Below, one piece after another: positions 1-6,268 of a stretch of DNA of 7,634 nt. Positions within the stretch are counted from its first letter, which is position 1. Every line of letters starts with the position of its first letter. The stretch lies in contig CAYLZN010000289.1 in NCBI GenBank assembly GCA_964387935.1, positions 1 through 7,634 on the forward strand. The letters run 5' to 3'. A program made the translations under genes and the position numbers. Origin of the DNA: CAYLZN01 sp964387935 (GTDB lineage: Bacteria > Acidobacteriota > Vicinamibacteria > Vicinamibacterales > JAFNAJ01). The notes below the pieces were generated by a model that was not told the DNA's origin, did no database searches, and worked only from the letters and a program-made list of their open reading frames with translations.

Positions 1-1328
1 CCGGCCCCGGCCCTGGACGCGTCGGCCTTGTAGAAGCGATCGAACACGTGCGGCAGGTGCTCGGGAGGGACTCCCGGCCCCGTGTCGGCGACCGACAGGG
101 CCACCCGCCCGTCCTCGAGCCGGTCCGCGGCGAGCGTGACGCTGCCTCCCGGTGGCGTGTGTCGCAAGGCGTTGGCGGCGAGATTCTGGAGCGCCTGCTC
201 GAGGCGATCGGGATCCGCGTGAACGGTCCGGGCAAGAGCTGAGATCCGTCCGTCGAGCGTGACCTGCTTGGCCAGCAGTTCACGTTCGTGCCGGTTGCGC
301 ACGCGAGCGAAGAGGTCGGCGACCGGCACCGTGGTGAGCGTCAACGACGTGCCCCCGGCCTCCAGCCGCGCCAGGTCGAGCAGATCTCCGATGAGGCGCT
401 CCAGCCGAAGCGTCTCCTCGAGCACGATGGCGGTGTATCGGTCCCGGGCTGTCGGGTCGAGTGCGAGCCCGGGGAGTCCGAGTGTCTCGAGATAGCCGCG
501 CATGGCGGTCAGCGGTGTCATCAGTTCGTGCGAGACGTCGGCGAGCAACTGCCTCCGCGCGCGGTCGGCGGCCTGCAGGGCCTCAGCGCGCCGGACGATC
601 TCCGCAGCCATGGCGTTGAAGCTGCGCGCGACGGCGGAGATTTCGTCGCCGCCCGCGTCGGGCGCCCGCGCGCCGCCTTCACCGGCGCCCAGGCGCCGTG
701 CCGCCGACTCGAGGCCGCGGAGGCGCCGGTGGGCCGGCCCGAAGATGAGGAGCACGGCGAGCGCGGTGCCGCCCAGCGTCAGCACCGCGGCGACCACGAG
801 CAGGATGGGGCCGAGCTCCCTCAGCACCGTCCTCAGTGGCGGACCTGGCAGCACCGCGAGCACGCCGATCGGCGTGCGCTCGACGCGCACGAGGGCGAGG
901 CCCAGGGCGCGGGCCGGCCGCGCACCGGGCACGCGGGACTCGTTCGGCCGCTCCGCGCCTCGCCCGTCGGTCTGGCGATCGAGTCGGGCGCGGGCAGCCT
1001 CGACCAGCCATGCGGGTGGCTGGTCGACCCCGGCCGCGATGACGCGCCCATCGTGCCAGACCAGCACGATGGGCCGCGACAACGCGTTGACGCGATCCCT
1101 GACGAACCGGTCCAGATCCAGATCGGGATCCTGGGCCAGCGTCGACTCGAGCTCCAGGGCCAGCGCGCGGGCCGACTGCTGCAGCGCCCGGGGCGGCAGC
1201 GCCCCCGGTGTCCTCGACACGAGCCACAGGAAGAACGCGGCCTGAGTGGCCAGCACCACCAGGAGCAGCAGGATGATGCCCAGGCCGATGCGCCAGTACA
1301 GGCTGCGATACCAGACGCGCTCAGGCAT
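1..1328 (-). CDS. Sensor histidine kinase, HAMP/HisKA/HATPase_c (3' end cut by window edge)
   Basis: Inner-membrane sensor kinase that autophosphorylates on His and passes the phosphate to the response regulator encoded just upstream. I translated this frame by hand; it stays open for 442 codons to the window edge. Visible parts in order: TM1 about residues 12-37; a periplasmic sensor region of about 135 residues with no recognised fold; TM2 about 175-197; a HAMP linker about 198-250 ending in SFNAMAAEI; an H-box VSHELMTPLTA with phospho-acceptor His267; an N-box QNLAANALRHT with Asn386; a G1 box DTGPGVP from Asp415; and an F-box FDRFYKAD. The G2 box and C-terminus lie outside. The ATG at 1328 overlaps the regulator stop (ATGCCTGA) and has no Shine-Dalgarno of its own, so translational coupling is likely. 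The residue after HEL in the H-box is Met rather than the usual Arg/Lys. The layout resembles BaeS/CpxA kinases; the stimulus is unknown. Confidence 0.94.
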   Translation of the reverse strand, partial: MPERVWYRSLYWRIGLGIILLLLVVLATQAAFFLWLVSRTPGALPPRALQQSARALALELESTLAQDPDLDLDRFVRDRVNALSRPIVLVWHDGRVIAAGVDQPPAWLVEAARARLDRQTDGRGAERPNESRVPGARPARALGLALVRVERTPIGVLAVLPGPPLRTVLRELGPILLVVAAVLTLGGTALAVLLIFGPAHRRLRGLESAARRLGAGEGGARAPDAGGDEISAVARSFNAMAAEIVRRAEALQAADRARRQLLADVSHELMTPLTAMRGYLETLGLPGLALDPTARDRYTAIVLEETLRLERLIGDLLDLARLEAGGTSLTLTTVPVADLFARVRNRHERELLAKQVTLDGRISALARTVHADPDRLEQALQNLAANALRHTPPGGSVTLAADRLEDGRVALSVADTGPGVPPEHLPHVFDRFYKADASRAGA

Positions 1329-2100
1329 CGGTGAACTTGTAGCCGACTCCCCACACGGTCAGGATGAACCGCGGCTCGGCGGCGTCGGGTTCGACCTTGC
1401 GTCGCACCCGCTTGACGAGGGTATCGACACTGCGCCCGGTGACGAAGGTCTCGGTGCCCCAGATGCGACGCAGCAGCGCGTCGCGGCTGAAGACGATCCC
1501 AGGATGGGAGGCCAGCAGGTAGAGCAGGTCGAACTCCTGCGCGGTCAACTCGACCTCGCGGGCGGCGACCTTCACACGATGGCGGGCGGGGTCGATCTCG
1601 AGGGCATCCGCCCGGATGGGGCGCGCGTACCCGAGCTCCTCCAGCGCGAGGTCGCGGGGCACGTTCTCGGCGGCAGGCGCCGGCCCGGGCGGGCGGCCCG
1701 CGTCATCGGGCGCTGCTGCTGACCGCGTGGTGCGGGAGCGGCGCAGCAGGGCCCGCACGCGCGCCACGAACTCCTGGATGCCGAACGGCTTGGTGAGGTA
1801 GTCGTCGGCACCACTCTCGAGGCCGACGACCTTGTCCGCTTCCTCGCGCCGTGCCGTCAGCATCAGGATGGGCACGTCGCCGTTCACCGTGTCGCGCCTG
1901 ATGGCGCGGCACACGGAGAGACCGTCGAGCCCTGGCAGCATCAGGTCGAGGATGACGAGATCGTAGGGGCCGGCGCGGGCCCGGGCGAGGGCCTCCTGGC
2001 CGTCGCCGACCGCGTCGGCATCGATTCCGTTCAGGCTGAGGTGGAGACACACCAAGTCCCTGATCCGAACCTCGTCCTCGACGACCAGGGCACGGGGCAC
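1321..2100 (-). CDS. OmpR/PhoB-family response regulator
   Basis: Cytoplasmic DNA-binding regulator of 259 residues, partner of the kinase encoded downstream. Receiver domain residues 1-121: acidic pair Glu8/Asp9, phospho-acceptor Asp52 in VILDLMLPG, switch Thr82, Tyr101 and Lys104 in the YLTKPF motif. C-terminal winged helix about 161-259: ELTAQEFDLLYLL helix, recognition helix about 221-237 (GRSVDTLVKRVRRKVE), and the wing ending VWGVGYKF. Pro/Ala-rich residues 122-160 form a longer linker than is usual for this family. I chose GTG at 2100 because a GGAGG lies 9 nt upstream and the receiver fold begins right after it (PRALVVEDE); an ATG at 2151 would add an Arg-rich tail with no counterpart in the family. 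The regulator and kinase form one operon. It faces a Spy/CpxP-like gene, as BaeR and CpxR do functionally, so an envelope-stress role is a reasonable inference. Confidence 0.95.
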   Translation of the reverse strand: MPRALVVEDEVRIRDLVCLHLSLNGIDADAVGDGQEALARARAGPYDLVILDLMLPGLDGLSVCRAIRRDTVNGDVPILMLTARREEADKVVGLESGADDYLTKPFGIQEFVARVRALLRRSRTTRSAAAPDDAGRPPGPAPAAENVPRDLALEELGYARPIRADALEIDPARHRVKVAAREVELTAQEFDLLYLLASHPGIVFSRDALLRRIWGTETFVTGRSVDTLVKRVRRKVEPDAAEPRFILTVWGVGYKFTDA

Positions 2101-2109
2101 GTCGTGGCA

Positions 2110-2114
2110 CCTCC
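2110..2114 (-). promoter_or_regulatory. Ribosome binding site deciding the regulator start
   Basis: The minus strand reads GGAGG here, followed by nine bases and then GTG at 2100. This strong Shine-Dalgarno at normal spacing supports the GTG as the start of the response regulator over the upstream ATG at 2151. Confidence 0.7.
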
Positions 2115-2190
2115 AGGCCCACAGCCTCCGCCGGCGACGGAGCCTTGTCAACCGGTGGCACGAAGACAGGTCCGGGTCGTCACGGATTTT

Positions 2191-2223
2191 TCACAACCCT
2201 GCCGCGGGTGTGACAAACCTGCC
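2191..2223. promoter_or_regulatory. Candidate operator: 13-bp direct repeat, 20-bp period, in a divergent promoter region
   Basis: Two copies of a 13-mer, TCACAACCCTGCC (2191-2203) and TGACAAACCTGCC (2211-2223), match at 11 of 13 positions and start 20 bp apart, about two helical turns, so they lie on the same DNA face. Weaker echoes of the first half are TCAC at 2180 and ACACAAA at 2230. OmpR-family regulators typically bind tandem direct repeats, and this pair lies between the divergent response-regulator and Spy-like genes, in the most A/T-containing part of the 200-bp gap. It ends 14 bp before a TAGAAT hexamer, where a -35 box would sit, as in PhoB-type activation. The repeat is seen; binding by the neighbouring regulator is inferred. 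Confidence 0.45.
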
Positions 2224-2237
2224 CCGTCTACACAAAT

Positions 2238-2243
2238 TAGAAT
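2238..2243 (+). promoter_or_regulatory. Possible -10 element of the Spy-like gene
   Basis: TAGAAT matches the sigma-70 -10 consensus at 5 of 6 positions. No -35-like hexamer lies 16-18 bp upstream; that position is occupied by the second direct repeat. This is what an activator-dependent promoter would look like. Transcription would start near 2250, leaving a leader of about 50 nt before the ATG at 2301. Confidence 0.35.
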
Positions 2244-2289
2244 CCGGCGCAAAATGGCCCCTTGAGCCAGGGCGCCGGCGACGGAGCGC

Positions 2290-2295
2290 AGGAGG
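2290..2295 (+). promoter_or_regulatory. Ribosome binding site of the Spy-like gene
   Basis: AGGAGG, followed by five bases and then ATG at 2301. It fixes the start of the Spy-like protein directly before its signal peptide. Confidence 0.75.
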
Positions 2296-2300
2296 ACGTC

Positions 2301-2855
2301 ATGACAGCAGTGGGTTCGAAGAGGCATTCGTGGCGGCGCTGGGGCCTCGCCGGCGCGGCGTTCACCCTGGCGGCCGGGCTGGTCGTCCCGGCACCGGCGG
2401 TGGCCCAGGACACCAGCGGACAGCAGCAGCCCGCGCCGCGGCGGGTCGCCCGCATGCAGCATCGCGGCGCGCAGCCGATGCTGCGCGGCATGCGGCAGCT
2501 CAACCTCACCGAAGAACAGCGCCAGCAGGTGAGGGACACGATGCAGCGTCACCGCGAGGAACTGAAAACCGTGGGTGAGCAGCTGCGTGCGGCGCGGCAG
2601 GCGCTGCACGCGGCCACCGACGCCGAGGTGGTCGATCAGGAGGCCGTGCGGGCCGCGACGAGCCAGATGGCAGAGGCCCAGGCGCAAGGGGCGATCCTGC
2701 GCGCGAAGATCCGGCAGGAGGTCTTCGCCCTGCTCACCCCGGAGCAGCAGGAGAAGGCGAAGGCGCTCCGCCAGCAGGCCGAGCAGCAGATGGAGTTGCG
2801 CCGCCAGCGCCTGCAGCAGCGCCTCAGCCAGCGTCCGAAGGTCCAGCCGCAGTAG
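2301..2855 (+). CDS. Spy/CpxP-like periplasmic LTxxQ-motif protein
   Basis: Exported helical protein of 184 residues, probably a periplasmic chaperone or stress-sensing accessory of the Spy/CpxP type. The N-terminus has basic residues (KRHSWRRW), a hydrophobic stretch about 15-29 and a likely signal peptidase site after Ala35 (AVA, then QD). The mature part carries the two family signatures, LTEEQ at 69-73 and LTPEQ at 145-149, separated by a predicted long helical hairpin, and ends in a very Gln/Arg-rich helix about 150-178. Its length and spacing fit the family (Spy and CpxP are about 160 residues). The twin arginine is followed by Trp-Gly-Leu, a poor Tat motif, so Sec export is more likely. 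The start is set by AGGAGG upstream; an in-frame TTG at 2262 lacks this. It is divergent from a two-component operon, as expected for a regulon member. The last 32 bp overlap the 3' end of the opposing lipoprotein gene. The family call is good; the exact client or signal is not visible. Confidence 0.88.
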   Translation: MTAVGSKRHSWRRWGLAGAAFTLAAGLVVPAPAVAQDTSGQQQPAPRRVARMQHRGAQPMLRGMRQLNLTEEQRQQVRDTMQRHREELKTVGEQLRAARQALHAATDAEVVDQEAVRAATSQMAEAQAQGAILRAKIRQEVFALLTPEQQEKAKALRQQAEQQMELRRQRLQQRLSQRPKVQPQ

Positions 2856-3594
2856 CCGGCGCGGCGCGTCCGCGTCTCCACACCAGCCAGATCGCCGCGG
2901 CGAGCAGCAGCATCGCTGCCGCCGCGGCACTGGCGAAGATGGTCAGCGTCCGGTACAGGATCGACTGGCCTTCCATCCGCACCTCGATTTCGATCGGCAC
3001 CCCCGCGAGCCGGTCCGTGAGCGACTGCTCCCACGATAGGATGTTGCCGCGCTCGACGGCTTTCGACGGGGCGTTGTGATACGCGATCCGGCTCGGCACG
3101 TGAAGCCGAAACCCGATCAGCTCCGAGCCGGTCCACCCCGCCTGGTCCAGCGGCTGGCCGGTGGGCGCCTTCACGATCTGCCGGAACACGCGGAGGTTGT
3201 CGCGCGTGTCGAACGAGTACTCCGACCAGGCGAAGGCCGGCAGGCTGGACAGCGTTCGCACGTCCGGCACCTCCAGCCGCACCTGCACGAACCGTCGCCC
3301 GTCCCGTCGCCAGGGACGGCTCACGCGCGACACGGTCACGCCGCCCATCTCGAACAGGCGGCGCACGGCCTGCCGGTCGAGGCGCACCTCGGGGCGCGGG
3401 TCGAGCGGGAACCCTCTCAACGCGATCAGCGCCGGCACCGACGCATTGACGACCATCGTCGCCGCGCCATCGACCTGGAGGTAGATCTCCTCTTCGTACT
3501 CGTACTGCCGCCCGAGGCCGCGCGAGCCGCAGCCGACGGCCAGCATCAGCGCGAGGGTGATCATCACGACCGCCGCGCCGAAGCGACGCCCCAT
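2824..3594 (-). CDS. Lipoprotein-like exported protein with C-terminal TM helix, unknown function
   Basis: 256 residues, family not identified with certainty. Residues 1-21 are a lipoprotein-type signal (basic GRR, hydrophobic core, LAVG before Cys22; Ala at -3 is less common than Leu). Residues 23-215 form a polar, probably beta-rich extracytoplasmic domain that includes the segments SELIGFRLHVPSRIAYHN and VERGNILSWEQSL. Residues 219-239 are a clear hydrophobic helix followed by RRGR and a short Ala/Pro tail. A lipid anchor at one end and a membrane helix at the other resembles the architecture of LppM-like proteins; I infer the resemblance from layout only. The start at 3594 is chosen because the signal peptide begins there. 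The only SD-like bases (GGAG) are 14 nt upstream, too far to be convincing. The gene diverges from polA and converges with an antisense overlap on the Spy-like gene, so it is probably monocistronic. Confidence 0.82.
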   Translation of the reverse strand: MGRRFGAAVVMITLALMLAVGCGSRGLGRQYEYEEEIYLQVDGAATMVVNASVPALIALRGFPLDPRPEVRLDRQAVRRLFEMGGVTVSRVSRPWRRDGRRFVQVRLEVPDVRTLSSLPAFAWSEYSFDTRDNLRVFRQIVKAPTGQPLDQAGWTGSELIGFRLHVPSRIAYHNAPSKAVERGNILSWEQSLTDRLAGVPIEIEVRMEGQSILYRTLTIFASAAAAAMLLLAAAIWLVWRRGRAAPATAAGPSDAG

Positions 3595-3601
3595 GGCCCG
3601 A

Positions 3602-3610
3602 TGATATACT
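3602..3610 (+). promoter_or_regulatory. Extended -10 promoter element for polA
   Basis: TGATATACT: a TGn extension followed by TATACT (5 of 6 to consensus). No -35 hexamer is evident 16-18 bp upstream, which extended -10 promoters can tolerate. Transcription would begin near 3617, giving a leader of about 24 nt. The reverse strand reads AGTATATCA, so a weaker minus-strand -10 (TATATC) for the divergent lipoprotein gene could share the same bases. Confidence 0.5.
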
Positions 3611-3640
3611 CCAGCCCCTTCCGGCGTCTCCCGGCCACGC

Positions 3641-6250
3641 ATGCCTGCTCGCGCTCAGCTCTATCTCATCGACGGCTCGTCGCAGATGTACCGGGCGTAC
3701 CACGCCATCCGCGGCCTCACGGGTCCCGATGGACGCTCGACCAATGCCGTCTACGGGTTCGTGACCATGCTGCGGAAGCTGCTCGCGGATCACCGCCCCG
3801 CGTACATCGGGGCGGCGTTCGACCTGGCCGCGCCGACATTCCGATCGCAGCTCGCGGCGGACTACAAGGCCAACCGGGCCCCGATGCCGCCGGATCTCGC
3901 CGAGCAGGTGCCCTGGGTCCACGACGCGTGCGAAGCGCTCGGCGTGCCGATCATCGCCCACGAAGGGTTCGAGGCCGACGACGTCATCGCGACGCTGGCC
4001 CGGCAGGCGGACGATCAGGGCCTCACCGTCGCCATCGTCACTGGCGACAAGGACTTCTTCCAGCTCGTGGACGACCGCGTGCAGGTCTTCAACCCGAGGG
4101 ACGAAGGGACGTGGTACGACGCGGAGGGTGTGGTCGCGAAGTTCGGCGTGGCCCCGTCGCAGGTGGTGGACGTCCTGGCCCTGATGGGCGATGCCATCGA
4201 CAACGTGAAGGGCGTGCCCGGCATCGGTGAGAAAGGCGCGCGCGACCTCATCTCGGCCCACGGTTCACTCGAGGCGCTGCTGGCTGCGGCCTCCGCGCTT
4301 CCGCAGCGCAAGTATCGCGAGGCCCTGCTCGCCCACGAGGACGCGGCGCGCCAGAGCCGCGAGCTCGTGCGCCTCCGCACCGACGTGCCCGTCAGGCTCG
4401 ATCTCGAATCGCTACGCTACGGCGGGGCGCACAACGAGCGGTGCTTCGACCTGTTCACGCGGCTGGGGTTCCGCTCGCTCACAGCCGACTTCGCCCCGAC
4501 CGCAGAACCCGTGGAGACCCGATACGAGGTCGCCACGTCGCTCGGGCACCTGGGCGCACTCGCCGAAGCGATTCGACGTCACGGACAGGTGGCCGTGCAC
4601 GTGCTGCTCGACGGGCCGTCGGCGCTCGANNNNNNNNNNNNNNNNNNNNNNNNNNNNNNNNNNNNNNNNNNNNNNNNNNNNNNNNNNNNNNNNNNNNNNN
4701 NNNNNNNNNNNNNNNNNNNNNNNNNNNNNGCGCTCGAACGCATCGGCTTGCCCCTGGCGGGCCTGGCCGAGGACACGATGCTGGCCAGCTACGTGCTGGA
4801 TGCCACGCGTTCGACGCACGCGCTCGAATCACTGGCGCTCGATCATCGGGGTTACAAGGCCATCGACGAGGAGAGCCTGCGAGGCAAAGGCGCCAAGGCT
4901 CTCGGATTCGATGCCATCGCGCCGGCCGCACTCGCGCGGTTTGCGAGCGAACGGGCCGACCTCGTCGCACAGCTCGCCCCTGCCCTTCGCACCGAGCTCG
5001 AACGCGAGCAACTGGGCCACGTGTACCAGGACCTCGAGCTGCCGCTGGTCCCGGTGCTCGCCAGCCTCGAACGGGCCGGCATCGGTCTCGACCGCGACGT
5101 GCTCGCCGGCCTGTCCGCGCGCGTGGAACAGGAACTCGCGACGAAGAGCCGGCGGATCTTCGACCTGGCGGGCCTCGAGTTCAACATCAATTCTCCCAGA
5201 CAACTGTCCGAGGTGCTGTTCGACAGGCTGCAGCTGCCTGCCTCCAGGAAGACCGGCAAGACACGCACGGCCTCGACCGCCGTCGAGGTGCTCGAGGAGC
5301 TCGCGCTCGTGCACGACCTGCCGCGCGAGATCCTCGACTGGCGCGCGCTCGCGAAGCTGAAGGGCACCTACATCGACGCGCTGCCCGCGCTCGTGCGCGC
5401 CGACACGGGCCGGGTGCACACGTCGTTCAACCAGGCCGTGGCCGCCACGGGGCGGCTCAGCAGCAGCGACCCCAATCTGCAGAACATCCCCATCCGCACC
5501 GAGCTCGGTCGCGAGATCCGACGGGCGTTCGTCGCCGCACCGGGATGCCAGCTGATCTCGGCCGACTACTCGCAGATCGAGTTGCGGGTCCTGGCTCACC
5601 TGTCGCGCGACGAGCGCCTCATCGACGCGTTCACGCGGGGGGAGGACATCCACGACCGCACCGCGCACCAGGTGTTCGGCGATGCGAGCGGGCTCGATCC
5701 GTACGAGCTTCGGCGCAGGGCCAAGATCATCAACTACGCGCTGCTCTACGGCAAGACGGCGTTCACGCTGGCCAAGGACATCGGCGTCACCCAGCAGGCC
5801 GCGCAGTCCTTCATCGATGCGTACTTCGACGGCTTTCCGGGCGTCCGCCGCTTCATCGACGCAACGCTGGAACAGGCACGCGTCTCGGGCGTCGTGCGCA
5901 CGCTGGCGGGGCGCCGGCGCCTCGTGCCCGAGATCACCAGCCGCAACGGCCAGGTGCGCGCCGCCGCCGAACGCGTCGCCGTCAACATGCCGATCCAGGG
6001 CACGGCGGCCGACATCCTGAAGCGCGCCATGATCGACCTGCACGAGGCCCTCGGGCGGGTGCCGGGCGCCGGGGGACGGGCCCGCATGATCCTCACGGTC
6101 CACGACGAATTGCTGTTCGAGGTGCAGGACACGGCCGTGACGCAGGTGACGGCGCTCGTGCGCGAGCGCATGGAAGCGGCGCAGCCACTCGCGGTGCCGC
6201 TCACGGTGGATGTCGGGGCGGGACGCAACTGGATGGAAGCCAAGGGCTGA
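3641..6250 (+). CDS. polA: DNA polymerase I (5' nuclease / degenerate 3'-5' exonuclease / family A polymerase)
   Basis: Repair and Okazaki-fragment-processing polymerase, 869 residues as assembled with a 100-N gap (E. coli PolA is 928). 5' nuclease about 1-290: metal ligands Asp11, Asp61, Glu111, Asp113/114, Asp136/138 and Asp184/187, then the helix-hairpin-helix GVPGIGEKGA. The exonuclease-like domain, about 300-475, contains the gap. Polymerase about 480-869: RLSSSDPNLQNIPIRT; motif A DYSQIELR with Asp642 and steric-gate Glu647; O-helix motif B RRRAKIINYALLYG with Arg691, Lys695 and Tyr699; motif C HDE at 821-823 with Asp822. Spacing between motifs A and B (49) equals E. coli. Tyr699 replaces the usual Phe762 of E. 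coli. In the exonuclease domain the DTML Asp (378) remains, but the YxxxD motif is FASER (Phe434, Arg438) and no DxE is seen before the gap. The ATG at 3641 has no Shine-Dalgarno. The stop abuts the stop of the opposing gene. Confidence 0.97.
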   Translation: MPARAQLYLIDGSSQMYRAYHAIRGLTGPDGRSTNAVYGFVTMLRKLLADHRPAYIGAAFDLAAPTFRSQLAADYKANRAPMPPDLAEQVPWVHDACEALGVPIIAHEGFEADDVIATLARQADDQGLTVAIVTGDKDFFQLVDDRVQVFNPRDEGTWYDAEGVVAKFGVAPSQVVDVLALMGDAIDNVKGVPGIGEKGARDLISAHGSLEALLAAASALPQRKYREALLAHEDAARQSRELVRLRTDVPVRLDLESLRYGGAHNERCFDLFTRLGFRSLTADFAPTAEPVETRYEVATSLGHLGALAEAIRRHGQVAVHVLLDGPSALXXXXXXXXXXXXXXXXXXXXXXXXXXXXXXXXXXALERIGLPLAGLAEDTMLASYVLDATRSTHALESLALDHRGYKAIDEESLRGKGAKALGFDAIAPAALARFASERADLVAQLAPALRTELEREQLGHVYQDLELPLVPVLASLERAGIGLDRDVLAGLSARVEQELATKSRRIFDLAGLEFNINSPRQLSEVLFDRLQLPASRKTGKTRTASTAVEVLEELALVHDLPREILDWRALAKLKGTYIDALPALVRADTGRVHTSFNQAVAATGRLSSSDPNLQNIPIRTELGREIRRAFVAAPGCQLISADYSQIELRVLAHLSRDERLIDAFTRGEDIHDRTAHQVFGDASGLDPYELRRRAKIINYALLYGKTAFTLAKDIGVTQQAAQSFIDAYFDGFPGVRRFIDATLEQARVSGVVRTLAGRRRLVPEITSRNGQVRAAAERVAVNMPIQGTAADILKRAMIDLHEALGRVPGAGGRARMILTVHDELLFEVQDTAVTQVTALVRERMEAAQPLAVPLTVDVGAGRNWMEAKG
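4630..4729. other. Assembly gap of 100 N inside polA
   Basis: Exactly 100 N, the conventional placeholder for a gap of unknown size. By chance the reading frame continues across it (34 unknown codons), so no frameshift appears. The real number of missing residues in the exonuclease-like domain cannot be known from this window. Confidence 0.99.
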
Positions 6251-6268
6251 CTACCGGCCCCACTTGGC
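6239..6268. terminator. Hairpin spanning two abutting stop codons (weak terminator candidate)
   Basis: GCCAAG (6239-6244) is complementary to CTTGGC (6263-6268); inside, GGC (6245-6247) can pair with GCC (6257-6259), leaving a 3-nt bulge and a 9-nt loop. The structure covers the polA stop TGA (6248-6250) and the opposing stop (6251-6253). There is no T-run on either side, so it is not a standard intrinsic terminator, and it lies partly in coding sequence, so it may be chance. Confidence 0.25.

Noticed and set aside
288..1334. Long plus-strand open frame opposite the histidine kinase
   Set aside because: It is Arg/Gln/Pro-rich with no recognisable motif, while the opposite strand encodes all kinase boxes in order. 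It is a GC-rich shadow frame.
833..1354. Minus-strand open frame overlapping the kinase N-terminus
   Set aside because: Ser/Arg/Cys/Trp-rich shadow frame. The hand-translated frame starting at 1328 gives TM1, TM2 and HAMP and continues to the H-box.
2101..2151. N-terminal extension of the response regulator from an ATG at 2151
   Set aside because: It would add a tail beginning MTRLRRRRRL, unlike any receiver domain. The GTG at 2100 has a good ribosome binding site and begins the receiver fold.
2254..2265. Three-codon reading frame (ATG GCC CCT TGA) in the leader of the Spy-like gene
   Set aside because: No ribosome binding site and no sign of attenuation structure; this short a frame is expected by chance.
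2636..4261. 541-codon minus-strand open frame across the Spy-like, lipoprotein and polA genes
   Set aside because: No domain motif and heavy Arg/Ala/Gly bias. It conflicts with the well-supported lipoprotein frame on the same strand and with PolA on the other.
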